A stretch of DNA of 64,000 nt from Rhizophagus clarus (Eukaryota; Glomeromycota; Glomeromycetes; Glomerales; Glomeraceae): contig BLAL01000044.1 of the NCBI GenBank assembly GCA_015698045.1, positions 23,501-87,500 of the forward strand. The letters run 5' to 3'. This document shows positions 1 through 9,864 of this stretch, piece by piece. Both the position numbers and the translations under genes were made by a program. Every line of letters starts with the position of its first letter. Position 1 is the stretch's first letter. The notes below the pieces were generated by a model. The model was not told the DNA's origin and did not search any database. It saw only the letters and a list, made by a program, of their open reading frames with translations.

Positions 1-2
1 TG

Positions 3-161
3 ACTGCCCAAGATATGTGGAATTTATTGACTTTAAGAGCGCAAGAAGGAGAAATTGAGAGTTCAGACATACCGAAAGTAACAACTATACAGGGTTGGAT
101 AACTCGTTATGCAGCACAGTTGCGTGAAAAAAGTGCTCAAGTGGTACTTGAAGAGGTTTAA
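3..161 (+). CDS. C-terminal end of an unrecognised protein (5' end outside the window)
   Basis: An open frame runs from the window edge to a TAA at 159-161 and gives 52 residues. The tail contains WNLLTLRAQEGEIESSD and ends SAQVVLEEV. Base composition is clearly less AT-rich than the following 3 kb, which supports real coding sequence. I do not recognise the family. A transposase tail is possible because such sequences are common in this kind of genome, but nothing visible proves it. The start and upstream exons lie before the window. Confidence 0.5.
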   Translation, partial: TAQDMWNLLTLRAQEGEIESSDIPKVTTIQGWITRYAAQLREKSAQVVLEEV

Positions 162-3100
162 AAACAACACATATTTGTACTTTATATATCTGTAGTGTAG
201 GTATTTTAGGTGAGAATCTGGCGAAGCGTCAAATAAAAGTAAAAAATTTTTTAATAAAATTTTTTTAAAAAATATATTATTGAAAACGTTAGGATAAACG
301 TCATGTGTTACAAATATTTGTTGAATTTAAAGTTAATTTTAAGTGCGGTTATTCTGGGATGAAAAGTGGCGTTCACTGAAAATTAATTAGTGATCGACAA
401 AAATTTGCACCAAAATTAAATATAAATTTTTTGCAGTTGACTCACGTATCACGAATTAATATATAAATAGTAATAATATATTATATATATTATATAATTT
501 ATAGCCAATCATAGGAACCTGATTTTTAGGTTAACTTCTGATTCCCTTATTATGCATCCTTTTTCATATACTTTAATGTGTCCTTTTTTATATGCTTTAA
601 TATGTTTTTTTCATATATATTTTTAATTATCATTAATTTTTAAACAAGCATAGCTTCATATTATTATTATTTAACATATTAGAATAATATTACAATTAAT
701 TAAAGACAGTACTCTCAAACATTAATTAAAACTTTTTTTCTATTAATTAATTATTATATCATTCAAACATATTTTCATAATAACAAAATACAATTTCATA
801 ACAATAAAAATATAATTTCATAACAATAAAAATATAATTTCATAACAATAAAAATATAATTTCATAACAATAAAAATATAATTTCATAACAATAAAAATA
901 TAGTTTTATAATAACAAAAACAATTAATCAAAAATACCTTTAAAATTTTATTTAGGCAGAGTTTCTCATTATTATTAATATTTAAGAGCTAAAAAGCTAC
1001 TGAAATAAGTTGAAAAATACATCTTTTTATACAAAATTTTAGAATTATTTTTTATCTAATCTTACTTTCTTTTTTTCTATCAAATCTATTTTTCTTCCTA
1101 CAATTCCTTTCTGTTTTCACAATCATCAATGATTCAATGATAAATGATTCAATGGTAAATAATTCAATGGTAAATAATGAATTGTAATGTTTAGTATTAC
1201 ATTATTCTATTAGAATCTCTCCTTTCTTTCTCTGAATATAGTCATTCATTCTTCTTGATATTACATCATTTGGAAAGATATAGAATATTAAAGATATTTG
1301 ATTTCATTCTGTAATAGTAATAAGAAATATCAGGAAGTATTTCTTTCTACTTGAATCTATTTTCTTGTCTTCTAAAAAATGGTTGTTTATTCCCCTTATT
1401 ATTACATCATTTGAAAGATTAGGAATATTAAAGATATTTCATTTCTTTCCTATTTACTAATTCTTATTATATTGATTGTAATGCTTGACATTGCTTAACA
1501 TTACATCATCCCCTCCTTCCAATTATTCCTTTGATTAAGTTTTTATAAGAAATTATCCTTGCTATATTTCTAATACTATTTTTTCCTAATCTAAAATAAA
1601 TAAATAAAAATCTAAACTAAAAATAAAATCTAAACCAAAAATAAATCTAAAAATAACTTGTACTACTATGTCATGTGATTTGTATTATGTAATATTTCTA
1701 TCTATTATATTATCGTTTAATTGTTTTTATTACTATGATTTTTACACTATAATAGCTTTAACACCAAAAAAAAATGATTTGTTAAATATCTTTTATAATT
1801 CTATACCTTTCATATATTGTGTATTTAAAGAAAATTATTCTTTTATTAAATGATTATAGGGTTATTGATATATTAGTTATTTTTATTTTATTAAAAAAAA
1901 ATTTGGTATAAAAAAATTTATTATAAAAAGGGATATTTTTATATATACTGTTTTATAACTTTACTTTGTATAACGGTTGATATACAGTCCATAATTAATA
2001 AAATTTGGTTAATCAAAAGTTTTTCAAATGTTAATATCTATCTTACATTAATAATTCGCTATATAGTGTTCTTTGTTATATTGAGGTTTGCTATAGAAAA
2101 AGATGATTGTATATGTCATATCTCTAATTTTTTATAATTCTAGCTAAAGTATTAAAAATTACTATATTAGGTTATTATATAACATGAAACTTTTTTTTAA
2201 GTGATACTCATTTCACAAAAATTTTTTTTCTTATTTTTCAAAATAATCGTAACTGATTAGAATTTTATATAATATTATTTTTATAAAAAAAAAATTTCTA
2301 TACTAATCATATAACTTATATACAAATACATAGTATACAATTAAAAATAGTTATTTATATATAATTTTATATATATTTTTAGTTTTTTACAGAGTCTTAT
2401 TTACTAATACTAATAAAGATTATTATAAAAAAATAAAGATTTATTAATAGTTTTTATTTTACTTTTATTTTTAATTTTATTAACTAATTAATTTAAAAAG
2501 AAAAAAATCAAAATTAACCTTTATTTTTAAATATAATTTATTTATATATAATAGAATTTTTAAGTTTTTTATATATAATTTTTACTTTAAACTTATCATA
2601 AATATCCTATCTTAAAAGGATTTTTTTTTTATTATACAAAAAAGATATATATCCAATAAAAAGATTTTATTTAAAATAAAAAATTAGTAATTAAAAAAAA
2701 AAAATTAAAAAAAAAGTTAATAATCAACTTTTTTTTTATAATTTATTTTACTTATTTAATTTGAAAACTACCAAAAATTTAAACAATTAAAATATTATAT
2801 TATAATTAGTATTAAAGAAAATCAAATTCTTTATAATTCAAAATTGTCAACAGTTTCATCAAAATATTTATTTTATCTTTTGATACTTATTAAAATTACA
2901 AAATTAAATTATTTCTGAATTTAACTTTTTAATATATCTTATTAATAAATTATACTTTATAATATAATTTTATAAATCATATAATATAATAATTTTTACA
3001 TTTAGATGTTAAAATTACTATATTTAATTTTTTAAAATACTTTAATAATAATATGATTATACAATAAATAAAGTAATTATAATAAATAAAAATTTATTTT

Positions 3101-3359
3101 AAAATTAGAATTAATTGGTATAACATTTATTTTAATCACTTTTTCTATAATTATATTTGTTATAATTTTTTGTAATAGTATTTTTCTTTTGGTATTATAG
3201 TCTTCTTGAATTGTTGAAAGAATCCAATAAAACATTCCAAATAATAGCATATAAAGTATGATTATATAAAGTAAACTACTGTATTATATTCATTAGTATT
3301 AAAATTTGCTAGAAAATAGAATCTTTAAAACTAATAAAGTTAATAATAACACATAAATA
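162..3359. other. AT-rich intergenic desert
   Basis: No convincing coding sequence was found in this 3.2-kb stretch. It is made of A/T runs with short low-complexity patches and holds one clear tandem repeat (792-901). An open frame near 1668-1853 is low complexity (Ile, Phe, Tyr, Asn) and has no coding character. Confidence 0.7.
792..901. repeat. 22-base tandem repeat, 5 copies
   Basis: The unit aatttcataacaataaaaa followed by tat starts at 792, 814, 836, 858 and 880, a strict 22-base period with almost no divergence. Degenerate copies appear just before (about 770-790) and after. The homogeneity suggests recent expansion. Confidence 0.9.
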
Positions 3360-4560
3360 TCATTTTTTAATTTTCAAAGAAAAATCTACATGAGGAACAC
3401 CTTGAGATAGACTACCCATGCTCAAAATATCAATATCTATTAAAAAAAAAAAATTAAGCATAATTTTTTCATTTTATAAAGATTTTACAAATGACTTACC
3501 AGGTGAAAAATATTCAATTATATTCTCTTCAGAAATTCCACCACTTGATTCAATCAAAAAAGTTCTTTGTCCTACCCATTTTTGTTTCAATGTTTTAGCA
3601 GTTTGTTTTAAATAATCACCTTTCATATTATCCAACATAATAATATCAGCACCAGCTTCAATGGCTTCATTTGCTTCTTGTTCATTAAGACATTCTACTT
3701 CTATTTTTAGTGAAAATCCTCCTATTTTTCTTGCACGTTCAATAGCCTTTTTTATAGAACCTTGACTCCAGATATGATTATCTTTTAACATTATCATTGA
3801 TGACAAATCCATTCGATGAGTATCAGCTCCTCCAACAAGCATTCCATACTTTTCAACAATTCGAAACCCTTTAAATTTGTTATATAAGTAATTTAAATAT
3901 ATATATTATAAAAATTTGAATATACATACCAGGTGTTGTTTTTCTTGTCCCAGCAATTACACCTCGAAAATCACATTTTTCTTTTAATTTAATACACTTC
4001 CTACTCCTGTATAGAATAACTTCATCAATTATATAAACAAATAAAAAGTTTATATTTTTTCAATAATGATATACCTTGTAGCAATACCACTACAACGAGC
4101 CAAAATATTTAATGCAGTACGTTCTCCCAATAAAATGTTGCATGCCTTACCATAAACACGTGCAACTTCTTTTATTGGTTCAAATTCTTCACCTTCTTTT
4201 AAATTCCATTCAACTCTATCCAATTAAAAAGAATAAATCAGAATTTGTAATTAGAAAAAAAATCAAAATCAAACTTAAAAACCTGCATTCCAATTGGTTG
4301 AAAACTTCCTCAAAGAATGGTACACCAGCCACAACTCCCTATTATACTTGATACATAAGCCACAGATAGAACAAAAAACTTCTTAAAACTTCATAATATA
4401 TTACCGCGGATTTTCCATATAATATAGCAACTTCTTGAGTTTCTCCTACAACAAATCCTCCATAATCGAACGACGGTACATCTTCGTTTAACCAATTCCT
4501 AATATCTTGCTTATATGATGGTGACAGCAAATGGGTATAAATTGAATGAATTTCTGACAT
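3360..4560 (-). CDS. BNA6: Nicotinate-nucleotide diphosphorylase (carboxylating), quinolinate phosphoribosyltransferase
   Basis: This enzyme joins quinolinate and PRPP to make nicotinate mononucleotide, releasing CO2 and pyrophosphate, in de novo NAD synthesis (EC 2.4.2.19). I join six exons: 4560-4405, 4338-4283, 4215-4075, 4006-3930, 3868-3500 and 3436-3360, all with GT donors and AG acceptors in frame. Start ATG is 4560-4558 and stop TGA 3362-3360. Family motifs are complete: the N-terminal [27 protein letters not shown], the substrate-binding [14 protein letters not shown], the EVE strand, [14 protein letters not shown] and a final [10 protein letters not shown] followed by HVDFSLKI. Length (about 290 residues) is normal. 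The gene is head to head with the UNC-45-type gene, with 145 bases between start codons. The sequence looks intact. Confidence 0.95.
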
Positions 4561-4705
4561 TTTTCAGTTTTTTTTAAGATTAAAAAATTTTTTTGATCAT
4601 AAAAAAAAGAGATCAACAAACTCTGCATTTTATATTCCTGTGCAACGGGTTGTAGCACATATAAGCCAACCAATTCAACCATCATGTATTCAATGACTTT
4701 TTGAT
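4561..4705. promoter_or_regulatory. Short shared promoter region between two divergent genes
   Basis: Only 145 bases separate the start codons of the quinolinate phosphoribosyltransferase (minus) and the UNC-45-type chaperone (plus), so both 5' UTRs and core promoters must lie here or overlap the genes. It holds A/T runs and a patch tgtgcaacgggttgtagcac near 4640-4659. No known site was identified. Confidence 0.45.
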
Positions 4706-6625
4706 ATGGATCTGAGTGCATCGGAAGAAGTTCAAATTAGTTATCTTAATTCTATTCTCCAGAAAGTGAATCTTACAGAAGATAATTTTAGCGAAACATT
4801 TATTAGATCAAGAGATTATATTAATCTTTTATCGCAATTTGGTAGTAGTAAATCTCGTAAAATAATTTCGTTATCATTACTAATATTAACAAAATTATTG
4901 GAAAAAAATCAATTAAAAAAAGAATTAAAAGTAATTACAAAAAAACAAATAGTAAAATGGATTAGTGATTCGATAAAACAACAAGAGAAATTAAATGGCA
5001 TTAAAGCATTATCAGCAATCTTTAATTTAGGGGAAAATAATATAGGAAAAAGTTGTTTAGAAAGAGATGATAATGATGAAGGAAGTATATTAACAGATTT
5101 AATGGAATTTGCAGAATTTGATAAGGAAGAAGTAAGAGAATCAATTGTAGAAATGTTATCAATAGCTTGTTCACAAGAACAATGTAGAAAGTTAATTAAA
5201 TTAAATTGTCAAGAATATTTAAGCAAATTAATGAGAAGTAAAAATTATAAAATAAAAAGTTTAGCTGCCGTTACGTTAACGAAACTAATGTTGGATGACA
5301 AATTAAGTTTATCAGGGGGAGGAAATCAAGAAAAGAAGAAAATCGTTAGCGAAGAAGAAGATGAAAATGAATTAGCAGGATTATTTCGAAATCTAGTATT
5401 AAATGAAGAATCAGAAATTGATGTTAGAGTTAACGCTATCGAAGGGTTAGCTTACGCTAGTTTAAAACCGACAGTTAAAGAAATGATCGCACACCATCCC
5501 ACTTTACTTAGAGAAATTTTTAAGTTAGCTAAAGAACAAGAAAATTTGAATAATAATTTATTATATGGAGTGGCTGTAATATTATTGAATATTACGTTAT
5601 ACAGGAAAAAATTAAGCGAAAATGAACGACAAATATTAAAATTGAAGAAAATTGCAGATGGTGAAAGTAGTTTTGAAATAGACCCTCTGGATGAAGACGA
5701 ATACGTTGAAACTCGAATAAAACAAATAATGAAATTAGGAGTAAATCAAACATTAAATTTATTATCAAAAAATCAAAGTCAAATTATACGTCAATTGGTT
5801 TCAAATATTTTTTTGAATTTAGCGACAGATCAGACAAATCGTGGTATTATTGTACAACAAGGTGGAGTTAAAATTTTAATTTCTTTAGTCATTAAAGAAG
5901 GTAATACAAAAGAAGGAAGGGTTTTTGCAACTCAAGCTTTAGCTAAAATTGCTATTACAATGAACCCAAATTTGGCATTTAGAGGTGAACGTTCTTCAGA
6001 TCTTGTTCGTCCTTTACTCAATTTATGTCAAGGAGAAAATGAACTATGCCAATTTGAATCTTTGATGGCGTTGACCAATTTAAGTAGTGTGGATAATGAT
6101 ATTAGAATGCGTATTTATGATTTAAAAGGGATTCCGATTATTGAAAATTTACAATTTTCTGAAAATACTTTGGTTCGTAGAGCGGCAACAGAATGTTTAT
6201 GTAATATGATGTTTTGTGAACCCGTATATGAATTATATAGTGATCCTCAATCGTCTATTAATAAGATTACCATTCTCGTTGCCTTTTCTGAGATTGATGA
6301 TTTTGAGACGAGAAGAGCTGCTTCAGGTGCTTTGGCCATTCTCTCAACTAATCCCAATGTATGTAAAATGATTCTGGATAGACCAAGAGGAATTCAAATT
6401 CTTAAAGATTTATTTAATGAAGATTCTTCTGAAATTCAGCACAGAGCAATCGAATGTCTTAAAAATATTGCTAATATTGATAAAGATAAGGCGGAATTAT
6501 TAGTTAAAGCCGATTTACACAAACGTATGTTGGAATTAGTTAAAGAAGGGAAGGTGGAATCAGTAGTAGTCACTTGTGCTGAAACATTAAAAATTTTTGC
6601 TAATCATGGTTTATTAAAAATTTGA
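4706..6625 (+). CDS. UNC-45/She4/Cro1-type UCS-domain myosin chaperone
   Basis: An intronless 639-residue protein. UCS-domain proteins fold and hold myosin motor heads and support actomyosin functions such as cytokinesis and polar transport. The second half carries the UCS armadillo signature: FLNLATDQTNRGIIVQQGG, a conserved ATQALAKIAITMNPNLAFRG, CQFESLMALTNLSS and RRAATECLCNMMF. The first part (to about residue 330) is all-helical and resembles the UNC45 central domain, with an acidic insert around residues 210-225. The N-terminal TPR domain of animal UNC-45 is absent, as in yeast She4 and filamentous-fungal Cro1. The ATG at 4706 follows an in-frame TGA at 4694, so the start is secure. Intact; not a close copy of anything else here. 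Confidence 0.92.
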   Translation: MDLSASEEVQISYLNSILQKVNLTEDNFSETFIRSRDYINLLSQFGSSKSRKIISLSLLILTKLLEKNQLKKELKVITKKQIVKWISDSIKQQEKLNGIKALSAIFNLGENNIGKSCLERDDNDEGSILTDLMEFAEFDKEEVRESIVEMLSIACSQEQCRKLIKLNCQEYLSKLMRSKNYKIKSLAAVTLTKLMLDDKLSLSGGGNQEKKKIVSEEEDENELAGLFRNLVLNEESEIDVRVNAIEGLAYASLKPTVKEMIAHHPTLLREIFKLAKEQENLNNNLLYGVAVILLNITLYRKKLSENERQILKLKKIADGESSFEIDPLDEDEYVETRIKQIMKLGVNQTLNLLSKNQSQIIRQLVSNIFLNLATDQTNRGIIVQQGGVKILISLVIKEGNTKEGRVFATQALAKIAITMNPNLAFRGERSSDLVRPLLNLCQGENELCQFESLMALTNLSSVDNDIRMRIYDLKGIPIIENLQFSENTLVRRAATECLCNMMFCEPVYELYSDPQSSINKITILVAFSEIDDFETRRAASGALAILSTNPNVCKMILDRPRGIQILKDLFNEDSSEIQHRAIECLKNIANIDKDKAELLVKADLHKRMLELVKEGKVESVVVTCAETLKIFANHGLLKI

Positions 6626-6810
6626 AGTTTTTCATTAAAATATTTCATCAAAATTTAAAATAAAATAATTGTGAAAGTGAAATTTTAAGAATAATCTCTC
6701 TCTCATGACTACGATCTCTATCAAACTCCTTACAGGAATCATCCAATTCTAAGCATTACTAATTAATAAAGATTATCGTCATTCTTTTTAATATTATTTA
6801 TTACCATCCT

Positions 6811-7970
6811 ATGATATCATCGATCGGCGTTTCATATTATCCACGCGATTCCGTGATAATTTCAAAATACAAAATAAACTTTTCGTATATTGGTGCATTG
6901 ATAATTTGCACAGTTAGCGGCACATCATATCTGTTTGGTGCTTATTCTACAGAATTGGCGGATAAACTAGAATTTAATTCTGTAGAAGTAAATACTATCA
7001 AATTACGATTTTATCTTAATGGCCCTTTCTTTGGTCATATATAGATCAAACAGGTGAAATAAAAATTGGACATAAATTTAACGTAAAAAAGTTTTAGTTT
7101 AAAATAAAATTCTCTCTTAACTTAGAATGTGTTTGGTGTCTTCCTTTGTGATGTTCTTTAGTTATCTTTGTGTTGCGCTAGCGTACAATAGCTTGCTACC
7201 TTCACCGTCACTTTTAATTTGTGCTTTTTGTTATTTTTTATGAGGATCGCGTCCGCAGCTGTATAAAAATCTTTTTTTTTTTTTTTTTTATATTGACCGC
7301 TTTTTAAGATTATTCTTTAATAGTCAATTGACATATTATTTATCTGAATAAATCTGATTTGTTCTTCGGTTTGTACTTAATTAATCAGTGTGTTTTTTTC
7401 ATAAAGGCGAGAAATCTTGAAATAAAATCAACGCGTCATGGAATTGCATTAAGTGCACAATTAGGCTTTTATGGGCTTTTTCATTCATTTTTTCGCGAAT
7501 CAATATATGGTTTTTTTAGAGGGAACGTTGACCATTTTTTAGTCCTTCTGGCAACTGTAACGGGTTTAGGTCAATTCATTGGAAGTTGGCTTCTTAACGT
7601 AGTTTTGCCGCCATCATCAGAACAACGTGAAGAAATTGTTGCGATAGCGAGAGCTAATCTTGAACAAGCAACAAACTCATCTAATAATAATTCTATTAAT
7701 AACGACAATGTTAAACAGCCAGATGAACAAGCCACTTTATTACCAGAAGCAGTCATTAATTATATTGCCTTTCAACACCATGAAGAAAATGATATTTGCG
7801 GATGAGACCTAGCTCAAGATAATGATGCAAGATTATTATTCTTTATATTATTCTTCATCGGCGGCACAGGTTTAATGTTCATCATTATTCACCACTATTA
7901 TGAATATCACACGTCAATACTAGATAGTTTATATTGGATGTGTATAAATATTAGTTCATTTGTGCAATAA
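6811..7970 (+). pseudogene. Decayed MFS transporter (nodulin-like / Mch1-type)
   Basis: Four broken pieces of one transporter lie in order on the plus strand. Residues from 6811 read like the first helix (YIGALIICTVSGTSYLFGAY) and stop at 7044. A second piece near 7150-7260 reads YLCVALAYNSLLPSPSLL and then, after a frame change, a motif like the IGSAA segment of Mch1. A third (7359-7805) gives cytoplasmic loop and helix sequence including STRHGIALSAQLGFYGLFHS. The fourth (about 7808-7970) in another frame contains FFIGGTGLMF, the usual start of the second half. Stops and frameshifts separate the pieces, and the last helices are missing. Introns could explain some breaks, but not the frame changes inside conserved helices plus the truncation. 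Confidence 0.75.
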
Positions 7971-8092
7971 ATTCTATGCATTATTTTATTAAAGATTGCG
8001 GACTCTTTTTATAATGATATTTTTAACTAATATAAAACTTTTCACTATCCATAAGGATAAACTAAAGATTCTTAAATCCCCTAAATTTCTAA

Positions 8093-8633
8093 CTATTTGG
8101 CATGGAAGTGTAAATGTGTGATGGATTCGTCCTCTATCCCATCGTAAAATTCATAATTAAAAATTAATATAATAATTAGTAATTAATAAAAAAATTATAT
8201 TAAAAAAGACTTACCCTCCACCATCTTTCTATATAAGGTTTTGTAAGAGCTATAAGGAGTAATCCACTCGTTATAATAATATAGAAATATACAATAACTT
8301 CATCCTTGTAAGAATCTCGTTCTATAAACAAAATCAAAATAAATCAAGGATAAAACCAATCTCCCTTAACAAAAAAAAACTACACTTACGAAAACATGTA
8401 GGAATTTCACAATCTTCTTTCGAAGTATTTTCTTTACAAAAAGCTAAATTACATTCAGAACATGTCTGATTCATTCCTAAAGGAACAATTGTTGAAATTT
8501 GATCACAAACACATTTACAAAAGGATCTAACATCTGCCGTTTGAACTATTGGTGTTACAACAAAAATAGTTAAACATAATGTTAAAAAATAATAATCATA
8601 AATTAAAACAAAAATTCTTTGTTTTAATGGCAT
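8093..8633 (-). CDS. Small secreted/type I membrane protein with a Cys-rich ectodomain
   Basis: Three exons: 8633-8390, 8321-8215 and a short last exon from about 8131 (or 8133) to the stop near 8093. The product is about 129 residues. Residues 13-32 are a hydrophobic signal peptide. The following 50 residues hold eight or nine cysteines (FCKCVCD, CSECNLAFC, then DCEIPTC). A second hydrophobic helix (VYFYIIITSGLLLIALT) is followed by a charged tail with ERWWR. The layout implies an extracytoplasmic disulfide-rich head, one membrane span and a short cytosolic tail. It is loosely like the TMEM9 layout, but I cannot assign a family. The last exon has two possible AG acceptors, so the final dozen residues are uncertain. 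Confidence 0.75.
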
Positions 8634-8745
8634 GTTTCTAAAAAATTTTTAAATAAATAATGCCTTCATAAATGGGCGCATGTTACACCCGGAAATTTAT
8701 ATGTCGTGCAATTTGTAAGTTCCCGGTAACCAAGCCGACTAAGCC

Positions 8746-9513
8746 ATGAATATAAAAGTCAGTCTGTACGTCATACTGTACGTCATTCAGATTTTATTTA
8801 CATTTATAGCTTGGTTTTTTTTAAACTTTCTTTATCAGTCAAAGAACATGTCTTCAAGGTTTGCAGGAATAATCATTGATCCACTTCCTGGAACCGATGA
8901 ATATGAATCGGGTCTAAAGATCTTCCTAAGAATTTGTAGATTTTTAAATCCGTATAATCTTCTCAAATTGTCATGTGTATGTAAAAAATTTAATGCGCTA
9001 TTGTGTTCAGAAAGATATTCTATTTCGTGCTTATGGAAACAATCTCGAATGAACTTTACACCATTTGGAAGTATGAAATGTCCTGAAGATATGTCAAATC
9101 GGGAGTTTACCAAGCTTTTGTGTATTGAAAACGGATGCCAAAATTGTTGGAATAAAAATGTCAGAATCTGCATTTATTGGATTCCAAGAGTTCGCTTATG
9201 TGAATCTTGTTTACTTTTACTAGTCATTACCAAAAAAGAGCTGGAGCAAAAATGGATAGTTCCCCCTGAACTAATTGATGTGATTCCACCAGTATTTCAT
9301 GAAGACCTTTGGAATGAAGGTAATCTTTGGGATGAAAGTAAAAAAAGTTATTGGATACCTCATGTGTATGAAATTCAATCTGAATATTGCACTCTGAAGT
9401 CAGCTGATGAAAAAAGTTCTTTGCTAACAGAAAGAAAACGTAAATTAAAAGAGTTAATGAACTTTAGTCGCATACAACATGAACTTACCTTAAATTGTAT
9501 CAGAACAAGCTGA
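8746..9513 (+). CDS. F-box-like protein, single exon
   Basis: An open frame of 255 residues. From residue 35 (ATG at 8848) it looks like an F-box protein: IFLRICRFLNPYNLLKLSCV followed by CKKFNAL fits the F-box consensus, ending at a Trp (LWKQ). A cluster of Cys/Trp residues follows (CQNCWNKNVRICIYW, then LCESC), which may bind zinc. The first 34 residues are very hydrophobic and may be 5' UTR translation, so I favour the start at 8848 (221 residues). F-box proteins recruit substrates to SCF ubiquitin ligases. The substrate domain is not recognisable. Confidence 0.7.
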   Translation: MNIKVSLYVILYVIQILFTFIAWFFLNFLYQSKNMSSRFAGIIIDPLPGTDEYESGLKIFLRICRFLNPYNLLKLSCVCKKFNALLCSERYSISCLWKQSRMNFTPFGSMKCPEDMSNREFTKLLCIENGCQNCWNKNVRICIYWIPRVRLCESCLLLLVITKKELEQKWIVPPELIDVIPPVFHEDLWNEGNLWDESKKSYWIPHVYEIQSEYCTLKSADEKSSLLTERKRKLKELMNFSRIQHELTLNCIRTS

Positions 9514-9864
9514 AAGCACTTGGTGACTACGATGATATTTTGTCACTCTTATTAGTCACCAAGAGTTATTCAAATTCATCTGAAAATTGTAATCTCAAAA
9601 TTCCCTGTGCTGATTTTTACAAAAATAAAATGTAATTTTCAAATTCAAATATTGGTCTTCTATATGTAGTATAGATTATCATAAGTTACCACGTCCTGAG
9701 CAACCTATGGGATAACGGCGATCCCTAATTTAAATGTGCAACAAAGAGCTGAATTTTCAGTGTAACTTGATGTACGATTAAGTAAATATATAAATGCTAT
9801 AGATGCATGCCTCCGTTATTATTATTATTATTTTTCTTTTTCTAAAAATTAAAAAAGTGGAAAA
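9514..9864. other. Intergenic stretch, nothing recognised
   Basis: Short region between the F-box-like gene and the glycosyltransferase. It probably holds the 3' UTR of the first and the promoter of the second. It ends in ttattattattatttttc close to the ATG at 9865. Confidence 0.5.

Noticed and set aside
4488..4721. 77-residue frame on the minus strand reaching into the UNC-45 start
   Set aside because: It overlaps both the divergent gene starts and is a shadow of the quinolinate phosphoribosyltransferase first exon region.
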